Position numbers and translations under genes: made by a program | The notes under the pieces: model-generated | What the model was told of the DNA's origin: nothing | What the model saw: only the letters and a program-made list of their open reading frames with translations | Databases searched by the model: none | Part shown: positions 48,508 to 58,972 of the stretch, piece by piece | Numbering within the stretch: position 1 is the first letter of the stretch | Layout of the letters: each line of letters begins with the position of its first letter | Assembly: GCA_963170055.1 (NCBI GenBank) | Contig: CAUJGJ010000003.1 | Coordinates: 472,844 to 536,843 of the forward strand | Length of the DNA stretch: 64,000 nt | Direction: 5' to 3' | Source of the DNA: Halisarca cf. caerulea | Taxonomy: Eukaryota; Porifera; Demospongiae; Chondrillida; Halisarcidae

Positions 48508-49497
48508 ATGACAGCCGACGCAGCGACTTTCCTGTGCAGTTCTTGTATCAGAGGTTATCACGTATACCAGAGTGTGTGGAGTTCGGAAGAGGGAGAGAAC
48601 CTTGTGTGCAAGCGGGAGATGAGTAATCCACGCGATAGTTATGCCGTCGTTTGTCTAAAAGAAGAACAGACTGTAGGTCACTTGCCACGGAAGATATCGC
48701 GTCTCTGTTCCCTCTTTCTCGGAAGAGGCGGTGGGATTACAGCGACCGTCACAGGAAAAAGGCAACGTTCGATCGATCTTCCCCAAGGAGGACTCGAAAT
48801 CCCTTGTCGCTTGACTTTCTCTGGTCCAGAAGAGTCGATCACCAAAGTGAGAAGTATAATGGCAAAGCTCAACCTTATGGAAGGTGATAGTATTTGCACA
48901 GAAAAGGAATTAGAAAATGAGGAAGTTAAGGAAAGTGCTCATTCTACGAGACTCAGTATGGTTTGGGTCTGCACAGGGAGACAGTCACTCACATTTGAAG
49001 ACAAACAAGCGATTTGTACTGGGAAGCGCCTTACAGACAACCACTTGAACTTCAGTCAATGTCTAATACAAGCACAGTTTCCTACCATTGGCGGGCTGAC
49101 CAACACCCTGATGGTAAATAAACCTTGTGCTCACCGGACCCTACAGAATGGAGGCTTACAGATCCTGTTTTGTAGGGATGACCACTGGATTGTAGCATCA
49201 ACTGTAGGTTGTCCTCTTAACACTGTTAGTGTTTATGATAGTGTTTACAAGGACATTGATGTTGCAACCAAGGGTACTCTTGTACATATGCTGGGTGTTT
49301 CTGAGGAAGATCTGCGCATTAACATGGGCCAGGTAATGCAGCAGGAGGGAGGAGATGACTGTGGTGTCTTTGCTGCAGCAGTGTTGACATCACTAGCTTA
49401 TGGTCAGAGTGAGCCGTTTCAGTTCGGACAAATGGACATGAGAGCACACTTCATTGAGTGCTTAGAGAAAGGCGTGCTCTCTCCGTTCCTTATGTAG
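48508..49497 (+). CDS. HIRAN-like plus Ulp1-like cysteine protease protein
   Basis: Length is 329 residues from the ATG at 48508; the frame is open further upstream into the terminal repeat, so the true start or a 5' exon is uncertain. Residues ~13-113 (HVYQSVWSSEEGENLVC, NPRDSYAVV, VGHLPRKISRLCSLFLGRGG, GGLEIPCRLTFSG) look like a HIRAN domain, a DNA-binding fold. Residues ~180-320 look like an Ulp1/C48 peptidase: His226 (DDHWIVAS), Asp244 (VYDSVY) and Cys285 (GGDDCGVF), with a Gln just before. All three catalytic-type residues are present. It is convergent with the transposase gene, 111 bp apart, inside the same element. It may act on SUMO/ubiquitin-like tags during transposition; this is inference. 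Confidence 0.75.
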   Translation: MTADAATFLCSSCIRGYHVYQSVWSSEEGENLVCKREMSNPRDSYAVVCLKEEQTVGHLPRKISRLCSLFLGRGGGITATVTGKRQRSIDLPQGGLEIPCRLTFSGPEESITKVRSIMAKLNLMEGDSICTEKELENEEVKESAHSTRLSMVWVCTGRQSLTFEDKQAICTGKRLTDNHLNFSQCLIQAQFPTIGGLTNTLMVNKPCAHRTLQNGGLQILFCRDDHWIVASTVGCPLNTVSVYDSVYKDIDVATKGTLVHMLGVSEEDLRINMGQVMQQEGGDDCGVFAAAVLTSLAYGQSEPFQFGQMDMRAHFIECLEKGVLSPFLM

Positions 49498-49608
49498 ACT
49501 GTACGTACATTTGATTCAGGATCCATAACACAAAAAATTCATTGCTTTAACAGTATAATCATGATCATTATTATAACAGTTATTGTAACAGACTAGTGTA
49601 GCAGTGTG

Positions 49609-51051
49609 TTAATATGCAATTCCTGCACCCTTGAAGCCGTTGATAATAATGTCAGGATGTGACTTAAAGTAGTCAAACATGGCCACGATCCACTGTGCAC
49701 ATAGCGATTTCATGGTGCTCAGTTGCATGTCCACAGGCTGGAGTTCATCTACTGATGCACCCTTCTCCAGTTGTTGGAGGATTTGAGTTGCATACCACTC
49801 TCGAAATTTTGACTTTAGGAAGTCTTTGGCTGCTTTATTCACGCTTACATCAAGGGGTTGCAAACAGTCAGTGCAGTTGGGCGGAACGAGAACAACATCA
49901 AAGTGATGTTGCCTTAACTCTGCCATTACGTCTTCAGTAATCTGTCCCCTGAATTCATCATATATAACTAAAGCATGGTGATCTTCTGGGAGTCCCAGCT
50001 CTTTCTTCTTATCTTCTACATAGGGGACAATAATCTTGTCAATGTATTCCAACATTGTCTCCTCATTAGACCAGTGGGTGGATGTGTGGGTAATGTGCCA
50101 GTCGGATGGAAATGGGTAGTCTGGATGGCTCCTTTTTGTTTTACCCTGATACACTAATTGAATGGGGAGAAAATCTCCACTCATTGTTGCAGCAAATAAT
50201 CCTGTAATTTGACGTTTGTCATTGAGTCCACCTATTTCAATCTTCTTTGTGCCCTTTTTCTCCATTGTCCACTTTGAAGCAGGGACATAGCTTAGTGCCG
50301 TATGGTCCCAGTTCAGAACCAACTGCGGTGGAATCTCCTCAGAATCCACGTTAATTTGGATTTGCTCAAGAAATGTTGTACGCAACTCATCCAAGTTCAT
50401 TGGTAGAATTCGAGTCTTGGTGCCACCTTTCCTCTTCACAAATCCCATCCGACGCAATAGGCTCTGAGCCCAACTCTTTGTAAGAGCAACAGGCCCACCG
50501 TACTCCTGGAGCGAAGTTCGCTTTGTCTTACTGACAATGCCAGTAGCAGTTGCAATAGCAATGGAGGTGGTCACAGGAGCACCGTTTGCTCGCAGGACCT
50601 TTATGTATGACTGCACATGGGAGTCAATAGTCTCACCTAACAGCAATGGGCGACCACGCTTCTTTGGGGGGAGACTTGTTATAGCTTCACTGTCCAGGTT
50701 GCCGCTTGGTGAGCGCTTTTTTCCGAGCTCTTGGTAATAATTCTTCTTGATTGAACGTACTGTACTCTTGTTCAGTGGCCTGTCCAATTCCTTCGAGAAT
50801 TTCCTTACAGCTGCAGCATTCCCATTCTCGCTCACGTATTTACCAATCTGCGCTCGCTGCTCATCAGTTAGTCGACCGTACGGTCCCTGAGTCCGCGTCT
50901 TGGTGCTGGGATCTTGACGTTTCGAATTCTCCACCGACAAGACTTCAAGGTTCGCTTGCCGAATAGCAGTTGGTGGAATATCAGCAGAAAGAGGACCATT
51001 GGGATCTGGAAGATGGCTTTTCACCGGTTTGAGGTAACGCAATAGTGCCAT
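49609..51051 (-). CDS. pogo-like DDE transposase
   Basis: 480 residues with no interruption. The N-terminal ~60-110 (LTDEQRAQIGKYVSENGNAA, STVRSIKKNYYQ) looks like a helix-turn-helix, followed by an AT-hook-like KKRGRP at ~131-136 and a second basic HTH region (~160-215). The DDE_1 catalytic domain has Asp249 (LNWDHT), Asp365 (VIYDEFRGQ) and Asp401 (LQPLDVSVNK), i.e. a DD35D spacing. The start ATG lies ~100 bp inside the right terminal repeat, so the promoter would be in the TIR region. It cuts and pastes the 48264-51233 element at TA sites. All catalytic residues intact. Confidence 0.9.
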   Translation of the reverse strand: MALLRYLKPVKSHLPDPNGPLSADIPPTAIRQANLEVLSVENSKRQDPSTKTRTQGPYGRLTDEQRAQIGKYVSENGNAAAVRKFSKELDRPLNKSTVRSIKKNYYQELGKKRSPSGNLDSEAITSLPPKKRGRPLLLGETIDSHVQSYIKVLRANGAPVTTSIAIATATGIVSKTKRTSLQEYGGPVALTKSWAQSLLRRMGFVKRKGGTKTRILPMNLDELRTTFLEQIQINVDSEEIPPQLVLNWDHTALSYVPASKWTMEKKGTKKIEIGGLNDKRQITGLFAATMSGDFLPIQLVYQGKTKRSHPDYPFPSDWHITHTSTHWSNEETMLEYIDKIIVPYVEDKKKELGLPEDHHALVIYDEFRGQITEDVMAELRQHHFDVVLVPPNCTDCLQPLDVSVNKAAKDFLKSKFREWYATQILQQLEKGASVDELQPVDMQLSTMKSLCAQWIVAMFDYFKSHPDIIINGFKGAGIAY

Positions 51052-51403
51052 AATGGTAGTTTAAGAGCAACAGCAAGAACAAAATTAAACGACTAGAAAG
51101 GCCGAGAGAAAGCCCACCAATGATGGGGCACTATACGTGACAAAATTATTCGCGAGTACAATTTTTCGCAGAGGGGGAACGAGCCGCGAACATAGCGAAA
51201 ATTTATCTCACGCGAAAATAAATACCTCTATGGTAGTCACCCTTGTCAACAACATCACTGATCCAGAAGCAGTATCCACGGTCCTTAGAAGAAACAAGGA
51301 TGGCACACGGTCATCAGTGTCCTGTCCCGAGAGTGTCCAACGCTACAACTCATACATGGGAGGGTAGATACGTTTGACGCGAGGAGAAAAACATACTCCT
51401 GCA

Positions 51404-52130
51404 CGCATGTGGGACATGTCCGCGCTAATTCGAAGGTGTGAAAATTTCGGTCTTTTTTACAGCTTCTGTTCTCAACTTGCAGAAGCTTCAGAGCATCAAA
51501 CGTAGGCTTAACATGTAGGCAGACACATAAGCGTTTCGACGATTACCCTTTTGAAAGACCTGCTTCAAGTGCGCAGAAGCTACTAAGGTTTTACTAACCC
51601 CTACTAAAAAGGGAAACGCTTTGGGTGATAGATGGAGCGCTCTCAAGACTACTTTTTCACATAAATCGCTATAGCAAAACATTTACTAACTTTTCCATGC
51701 AGCAGCAAGGACAATTCCTCTCCAAAGCCGAGATCTGTAATATTGGCCCTCAAAAGACAAACTTCAAATGCCTATAACTTAGGACAGGAACAAAAGCTCT
51801 CTTGCTGCCACATGGAAAAGTTGTATCCTCCAGATGGCTCAAAGTTGGCACCAAGAAACTGCCTCTAGCTTGTTCCCTCATGCATCACCCAGCCAAAAAC
51901 TAAAATTCCAAAGAACATTCAGTTTAGTCACAAGCGAGCATGTGACAGAGCACCCGTGACGACACAAAACGTCACTAAATGCGGATTTGGCAATCGTATA
52001 CGCCAGAATATCAGCCTAAATCATGAGATAAATGCTTGACTAATAACTCATAGGCGCCGAAATATAATATTTTATCACTATGCACACTCAGGAGTGTTAT
52101 CATAACAAATCTGGACATTTCTCACATGCG
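51404..52130 (-). mobile_element. MITE, CGCATGTG family, copy C
   Basis: A 727-bp copy inverted relative to those at 1460 and 14105. Ends CGCATGTGGGACATGTCC and GGACATTTCTCACATGCG, flanked by CA on both sides (51402-51403, 52131-52132). Removing it rejoins the piggyBac transposase just before KWWLRLFYF. Confidence 0.85.
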
Positions 52131-52407
52131 CAGCCACAAAAGCAGAAAGTGGTGGCTACGGTTATTCTACTTTCTGCTAGACGCAGCCGTGACCAACACG
52201 TACATAAGAATAATTATTGTACAAAGAAAGTAACCAGACGCCAGCGCTCACCATGAAGGAGTTTGTACTGAACATATGCAAGTACCTTGTGGCCTCCACC
52301 AACTGCCGAAAACGACCCAGCGTTCAAGATCCTCCCCCAGCAACACGATTGTGTGAGCGTCACTTCCCCGACAGGCTGGACAAGCCTCAGTAGTGTAAGA
52401 TTTGCAC

Positions 52408-53793
52408 CACAGGTATGTTATGTCCGATCTTGTACATAAACAAAAATGGCCGCCGTTATCGAAGAAGTGAAATCAATAGGTCTTTTTCCCATGCGCACAA
52501 TTACTGATGCCCAGAAAAGACTTTGTGTTGTCTTAAACATATCTACTTTGTAGCTGAGTCTTTTAGATTATTGTGCAAGGTCTCAAAACATCATATGACC
52601 AGTTTTTTTCTGACCGTACTTGAAAACATAACTTTGAAAAGTCAAAAGCGCAGTGGTAGAAACTTAGGCTTTTGGACACAAAACTAGCCTCAAAAGAACG
52701 CACAGGAACCGAACTTACTAAATCAAATTCAGGGTCTTCAGGCTCCACTGCATGGCTGTTATGACCAAGGATTTATGCAAAATTTGAGGGTGAGTAGTTA
52801 CAATCCTTTGGACATAAAGCAAACATTCAACGTACAAAGACCCTGAATTCAATTCTAGGGGTTTGGTCCTTTGGGAACGATATCTGAAAGTTTCACACTG
52901 AAAATCAAAGATTTCTACCACCGCGATATTCGGTAAAATTTTCTTGTGGAGCAAGCTGTCTTCCTTCAGGAAAGTCACGTGACATCACATGCAATCCTAC
53001 AAACAGCACATGAGTTGTGCTTGTGGTGAAACAGTTCTAGTGGACAAGGTGGAAATGTAGAGGGTGGGTTTTAAACCTTACAAAGTGGGTTTGAAGTAAT
53101 CGTAGGATCAACGTCTAGATTTTCACCGCATACACTTTTGAAATTCTATTGTTTGACTGTTATTTACAGCATTTTGTGGCTTTCCAGCCAGGACAAGACG
53201 AGAAATAGTGAAGCATATATAATTCGAACAGAACAAGCAATCAAAAGTATACGCGGTGAAAATTTAGATTTACCTTTTAGAAATCAATCCTTACATTACT
53301 GTAGTCATGACCGCCATCTACTTAGATCTCCGCCTTTCACAAAGAAATTTGCCCTGTAAAAAGGCTTCTCTCAAGGCTAAATCAATCTTCGGGCACTATA
53401 CCTTCAGCATATGATCTTACGTAGCTCCATAATTGTAAACGAAGGAGTTCAGAACACATTGTCAACTTTTCTTGAAATCGAATTCTTCCTTCCCAAGATA
53501 TTTAGTTCATACTTAAATCGGTGAACCCCAAACCTGCCAAACAAAGCGTTATTATCCAAAACCAACACTTAGAATATTGCAAACGAAACGTACTGTGTAA
53601 AGTTGGGTAGGGTCTGAACCATTTATATACGATAGATAACTCAATAGATAACCTTGCTTGTTGTGGAGCTTCCTAAGCTGATTCACGTTACTGGCACATG
53701 ACCAACCCACGCAATTCAGTGATAATGAAATTCATAACGTGAAAACCACAAAGTGCCTGTGTTTTGGCTAGATTCGGACATAACATACCTGCG
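52408..53793 (+). mobile_element. CGCAGGTA element, long type, copy 5
   Basis: A 1386-bp element with ends CACAGGTATGTTATGTCC and GGACATAACATACCTGCG, flanked by AC on both sides (52406-52407, 53794-53795). It interrupts the Cys-rich tail region of piggyBac. AAAATGGCCGCC follows the left end. Noncoding. Confidence 0.9.
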
Positions 53794-53959
53794 ACGGAAA
53801 GAAGACTGACAAGGATTTGCTGCAAGTCTTGTTGTTCCGAACAGCCTGTTCCTCTTTGCCCTGTGGGTTGTTTTGGTATCTATCACACGAAGCTCAATTT
53901 GAGAGGAAAATCCTAAACTGTTCCAACTACCGTCAATTGCCATTTTATTTATTGTTTGT

Positions 53960-54253
53960 AATTATAATAATAATAATAATAATAATAATTTCTTATTTTA
54001 ACTGGGTGGCCATTAGCCAGAGGCTACTACTAAGGCCCCCAGTATCCCACACACCCGCTCACACACACAATCAAATTAAATCAAATTCAAATAATTGTTT
54101 GGTAGCTGCAGTAGGTCATCTTCTCAGCTGTCCCAGGTTGGTGGCAGGGGGGTGCAGGGAAAAAAACTCCAAATGGCACACAGGTGGAGTGGTGCCTTCT
54201 GTCCAATGCTTGACTGACTTCAGTGCTAACCTACTGAGCCACCAGCACCCCCT
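53960..54253 (-). mobile_element. SINE, tRNA-like head, (ATT)n tail, copy 1
   Basis: Read on the minus strand, it begins near GTGGCTCAGTAGGTTAGCAC, which fits a Pol III A box, and ends in an ATT-rich tail (53961-53990 on +). A B box is not clear. It lies inside the piggyBac element. Confidence 0.6.
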
Positions 54254-54563
54254 ATAACTCTGTAAATGCAATTGCATACTTGCGTGACTCGAAATTCACT
54301 CGCATTTTGTTGCTAATTAGTGTCTATTTTTATAGCATTGTATCGGATTCATACATAAGGTACATCACGCTTAAATTTTCCATGTTTATTCTGTTGATGA
54401 AGTCCTATCTGCACATATAAATTTTGTGAGGATTGCGTAACTTTTATCACATGCAGGACTTAGCGGTATTCAGTGTTAAAGCCGCATTTGTGGCTATCTG
54501 GTCTTAAAAGGTTAAACTCAGGTGGAAAAGTCTGTTTTACCAACTTAAGTACCATGCCAGCCA

Positions 54564-54850
54564 AATAATAATAATAATAATAATAATTTCTTATTTTGAC
54601 TGGGTGGGCCATTAGCCAGAGGCTACTCCTAAGGCCCCCAGTATCCCACACACTCACTCACACACACATCAAATTAAATCAGATTCAAATTAGTTTGGTG
54701 GCTGCAGTAGGTCATCTTCTCATCTATTCCCAGGTTGGTGGCAGGGGGGTGCAGGGAAAAAAAAACTCCAAATGACACACAGGTGGAGTGGTGCCCTCTG
54801 CTCATTGCTTAATTTCCAGTGCTAACCCACTGAGCCACCAGCACCCCCCA
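54564..54850 (-). mobile_element. SINE, tRNA-like head, (ATT)n tail, copy 2
   Basis: Near-identical in layout to 53960-54253, with the same orientation. GTGGCTCAGTGGGTTAGCAC lies at its start on the minus strand. It lies ~50 bp outside the piggyBac element. Confidence 0.6.
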
Positions 54851-55142
54851 AAAGTAATGGAATGACTGTCACGTGCGCAAGAATGGTAGATTGTACCCCT
54901 TCGAAGAAAGTGATTACAAATTACTGTGGAGAGCTTTCAATAGCCCCTTTAGTATCTTAAACTTGTCAACATAAGTTATTAATAATTGTGTGTTTGCCTT
55001 TTCCTTCTTTTAAAACTTGCAAACGATTAGGAATAACTTTCAAGAAATGGTTTGTGATTCCAGCTGGCATGATCTTTCAGACACGGGGTATTCTCCTGCA
55101 TAATTTGTCTTAAAGAGGTTATTTTTATATTATTGTATATTG

Positions 55143-55188
55143 TTTTCCCTATATTGTTTTCATTTGGACTTCCGGTGTGTAATGCTCG

Positions 55189-55247
<59 letters not shown>

Positions 55248-56237
55248 GGATTTGAAGAAAAGTCTTATAATAGAGAATTTATATAATAGTAATAGAGAAG
55301 TATGAATTTATACAAGAATGAGTTATAGGAATTGTTTTGAAAACAATTGCCGAATACGCAGGTGAGTTATGTCCGATTTTGGACATAACACAAAATGGCC
55401 GACGCTTCTTAGGTACTAAAATTAACCCCCATTTTTTCCTTTCTGCAATGGGTAGTACTGGCATGAACCTACTAGTCTACATTACAAACATATTGAAGTG
55501 TATTGGTGTTCTCTTTAAGACAATCTGCAAGTCGAACGTCCCACAACACGCAATTTCTTCGGTTACTGTCGAAAAGACAAAAAAGCAAAATCGCGGTGGT
55601 AAAAATCTCAGCTTCTGAACACGCCATTAGGTTCAAACGACTCCTTAGATACATAAGTGCCCTGAAAGATTCCTGGAGCCCGGTAGCTCAAAGCACGGCT
55701 GTTATGTCCAAGGGTTTCCGTCATTTTCGGGGGTCTCCAGCCACAAAACACGGGACATAACTCGAACGGTAGAAGGTACAGGAATCTTTCACCACGGTTT
55801 GGACTGTTGGGAACCCGATGGCACTATTGCCGTTGCTCCGAGTTGAGATTTTTACCACCGCGATTTTGAAATAAAATTTCCACTGGAACATCTCTCTTCT
55901 TCAGACTACAGTCACATGCTGTCATGTGTTTTACGAAAGAGTCCGAACATCTTTTTCGTATTCTCGCGTATACGTCCAGTTTACGCAGTATCTGCGCGTG
56001 ACAAACCCATGCGGTTAGCGCTATAATGAAATTCATCGAGTGAAACTGTATAATGTTACACTTATGGCTGAAAACGGACATAACACACCTGCGTATGGCA
56101 ATTGTTTTCAAAACAATTGTCCAGTTACAATAAACAGTATATTCTATGAATGTTCAGCTGTGCACTTACCCTTCAATGCTTTGCAAGTGATTCGAGTGCA
56201 TGGGGCGGCAGCCCCCACGAGTTTTTAACTGGAACTA
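55143..56237 (-). repeat. Structured repeat with hairpins and (TA)n, copy 3, interrupted
   Basis: Inverted copy of the 2176 and 22742 repeat; the (TA)n tract is at about 55194-55243. It is interrupted in its AATTGCC...GGCAATT palindrome by the element at 55357-56093. Confidence 0.75.
55357..56093 (+). mobile_element. CGCAGGTG element, short type
   Basis: A 737-bp element with ends CGCAGGTGAGTTATGTCC and GGACATAACACACCTGCG, flanked by TA on both sides (55355-55356, 56094-56095). Uninterrupted copies of its target at 2300 and 22900 confirm the TA duplication. Confidence 0.9.
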
Positions 56238-57432
56238 CTTGTTATCCTGTAGAATATTCTTTTTCATCTAGTCTCCACTACGTCTGGCTTTTTGACTGTT
56301 TTCATAACAATTCTGGGGAATTTGTAAACAAAGTTTATTATTGTGCTAAATCTTGGGCATTTTATTGGAGCTACTCAGATTTTCAACCAGAAGTGGGATG
56401 CATCTCAGGAAAGGCAAACAGGAGAGTGCCAAGATTGCCTCATGTCACTGCAGTTTTCTCTTTAGTGTACCAATAACAGGTTGGCCACCCACAAATATGC
56501 CATATTTGAGTGAGTTCCTGCTATTTGCCCATCCACACAGGGTACTTATAACCGTCCAGGAATAAAATGCAAAAATGGCCGTCTTGAAATAGCAGCATGA
56601 ACTATCGATCGTTTTTACTTAGTTGACTTGATTTTTGCTGAGTTCTTACTAGACGAAAGTTGTATATATTCCGCACATGTTGGTACTTAACTAGCAATTA
56701 TTTCTATTGTCTGAAGGAAGACAGGGAGCTAGGAATACATGCATAGGAGTTTCAGACAAACTTTGCCTCAGTCAGACCTTTAGATCCCTCTCAATTCCCA
56801 TTAAACAACACGAAAAGGCAGAACAAGTGGTGAGCTATCCAAAAATCGTTCCAAGCTATAGGTTATAAACTTCCGTAAAAAAGTTATAGCCGAAAAACCT
56901 GTTTTTTCATCCTTCAAACGGCCAAAAGTTAGCATAAATGATCCAATTGCGAGAAACTGCTTGATTGTAGCACAATGCCTGGAACGATTTTCACAAACCG
57001 AAACATCCTAAGATTCCATCGAAGTTGGATTTGGTGAGATTCAAAGGCATCTAGAGGTCTGACCAAGCGACTTTATCTTCGCCCTCAACAAAACTGCCAT
57101 TTCGTGACGTTTCACGGATATGTAGGCATAGTGTCACAAAAGTCGCCTTCTTGCCCCATTCTGTTGATACGTGAAATTCCGTACGTCATTTGAAAGACGC
57201 CAAATGACACATTAAAAACAGCCGCTAATTGATGACGTATAAAACAAGTACCGCCCACAATCGGAACAAGCAACGGACGGTTATAAACACCCCGTGTATA
57301 GAGCCAACAAATTAGTTGACTCTTGTGGTAAGGCCACCTAATTAGTTGGTCTCTGTTTGTTTTTGCCCTCAAATCAGCTTTTTTAGGGTATCCTTAAAAA
57401 ATAATTGGACACCATAAAAATAATCTGTTCTT
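56238..57432 (-). mobile_element. MITE with AACAGGTTATT-type ends, copy 3, interrupted
   Basis: Inverted relative to 20862-21299; shares CATAACAATTCTGG, TGTACCAATAACAGGTTGG and ACAAATTAGTTG words and ends in AAAAATAATCTGTTC. It is split by the CACAGGGT element at 56536. The left boundary is unclear. Confidence 0.6.
56536..57296 (+). mobile_element. CACAGGGT element, single copy
   Basis: A 761-bp element with ends CACAGGGTACTTATAACCG and CGGTTATAAACACCCCGTG. Flanks are CA and TA; the uninterrupted target at ~33355 has TA, so the left base probably mutated after insertion. GCAAAAATGGCCG follows the left end. Confidence 0.8.
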
Positions 57433-58972
57433 AGCCTTTTCAGCCTAAGATACACAAAATGTGTGAAACCAGGAAGGTCAAAGAAAAGATCAAAGGCATT
57501 GTTTTGTGTTTCCAATTTCAAAACAAATAACAAGGCTGCAGTAAACAATTTTTGCAGTGGACTATATAGCAGCTGGTAAAGCTGCTATCTCTCTGGGTTC
57601 ACAAATTTGTGGATCCTAAACTGATTATTTTATAATGGAAAAGTACATTGCTAATTGGAAGGTATTATATGAGACTTGTGGGAAGTATTGGCAAGTATAC
57701 TATACTTAAATTGCCCTTGCATAGTTCAGAGTCTTTGCTGGGCACTATTCTTGACAATCTCCAACTCTACTTGTCGATTTTCTGTTGTATTGTATGTATC
57801 TATCTATATAAAACACCATCTTATGTCAACTGTTAAAATATTATTTAACAGGAATCTAACTAAAATGTGCAAATTTGTACCTTCAATGGTACACCAGCTG
57901 CAACAGTTGGACACTCAGTCAATATATCAATGTTTTGTAAACAATCAGTGATTGTTTTGTGTTTAGTTGTCCATTGTTTTCAAAACAATCCTTTGATGTT
58001 ATCTTTGATCTTGCTAAGAGGTACAAATTTGTACCATTTCGGCTGTTTTTCATAAAAAATATTTTAACAGTTTACATAATATAGTGTTATAATTATCTAT
58101 TGTCCAAACCACCACCGTGCTTCACAACAGAAACAAGGCAGTCCACCAGATATATTTTTTACTTTATTCACCTTGCATGGGTTCTCAAGGTATTGTAGAT
58201 TAGTTTTATCCTTTGTTTGTTCTGGAAATTTCCTTTCATTGACAATTTCTGTGGTTCAACTTCAATACATTTGGAGAACCCATGGTGCTCCTGTTGCTGC
58301 CCAGTACTAAATAGGGACATCCGTTGTGCTACTTGTCCACATGTGGGACATGTCCATTCACACTTGAATGGCTTCCCAAAATCGGTGATTTTCTTGTTAA
58401 TAAATTTGTTTTTTCTCTTGTGCATAACAGAAATGACATTTAGACTGTAGGTACACATTGAAGCTACACATTTAACTGTATTTTGCCCAAATTTTCCATC
58501 TATCGTTCATATACTTGCTGCTTTTCCAAGCAGCTGCATTTAGCAGTTATTCCTCTTAAGTAAATTGAAACTTAGGCCTAGAGACACAGAATATGGACTA
58601 AACTGTCCCTAATAAGTCTACTCAATATTCTACTGATGAGGATCTTGTTTACTGAAATATTTTCCAAGATAATAGACAAATACTAAAAAAGTACTAAAAT
58701 ATCCAGCAATAACTCTTTGGAAAACTCACGGCATCAAAATCACCATCGGTGATAAGTTAAAGTGTTCAATATAGATTACAACGAAACACTCAGAAGCTTC
58801 CTACATTGATCCGCTGATATACTTGACAACATGGCATTTTTCAAGAAGGATTTGCGTAGCCAAAGCCCAATTATCACATGATAGTCATGTAACATGAGCT
58901 GTGACATAATTGCATATTGCTTCTACCAGTACAAAACTGCTTGAAGTGATCTCTATGTGTTTGATCTCTGCA
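57433..58972. other. Non-genic stretch
   Basis: No supported exon. 57668-57786 matches 32245-32360. An isolated ACATGTGGGACATGTCC at about 58338 matches the end of the 1460 MITE family without a second end. Confidence 0.5.

Larger units (their letters stand above)
48264..51233 (+). mobile_element. pogo-type two-gene DNA transposon, intact-looking
   Basis: A 2970-bp element flanked by TA on both sides (48262-48263, 51234-51235). The inverted ends CCATA..GGTATTTAT.TTCGCG agree at ~20 of 23 positions, with further TTTTCGCG/CGCGAAAA words inside both ends that could be transposase binding sites. It interrupts the piggyBac transposase between WKDKR and TLVNN; one copy of TA restores the frame. 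It carries two open, convergent genes. TA duplication and a DDE_1-type transposase place it in the pogo branch of Tc1/mariner. Confidence 0.85.
47025..53920 (+). pseudogene. piggyBac transposase, broken
   Basis: Pieces in order: an acidic N-terminus (ESDDDWPNAPEEGD in one frame), DTFRLIAAQTNLYA, HLNDNS, the catalytic-type SVDEAMILFKGR, NYHVYMDNFFSS, WKDKR, then after the pogo insertion TLVNNITDPEA and YNSYMGG, then after the MITE KWWLRLFYFLLDAAVTN, RLCERHFPD, and finally a Cys-rich tail (CCKSCCSEQPVPLCPVGCF). The three acidic residues of the DDE_Tnp_1_7 fold are recognisable. Lesions visible besides the insertions are TGA at 47776 and 47911, TAA at 47809, and frameshifts near 47440 and 51366. 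Confidence 0.9.
46919..54511 (+). mobile_element. piggyBac element with four nested insertions
   Basis: A 7593-bp element flanked by TTAA (46915-46918, 54512-54515). Inverted ends are CCTTTTAACGCC and GGTCTTAAAAGG, with an inner inverted pair GGATAGCCACAAAATC / GCATTTGTGGCTATC. Insertions at 48264-51233, 51404-52130, 52408-53793 and 53960-54253 account for all but ~2.2 kb, the normal size for piggyBac. The uninterrupted target is seen at 59126-59190. Confidence 0.9.
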
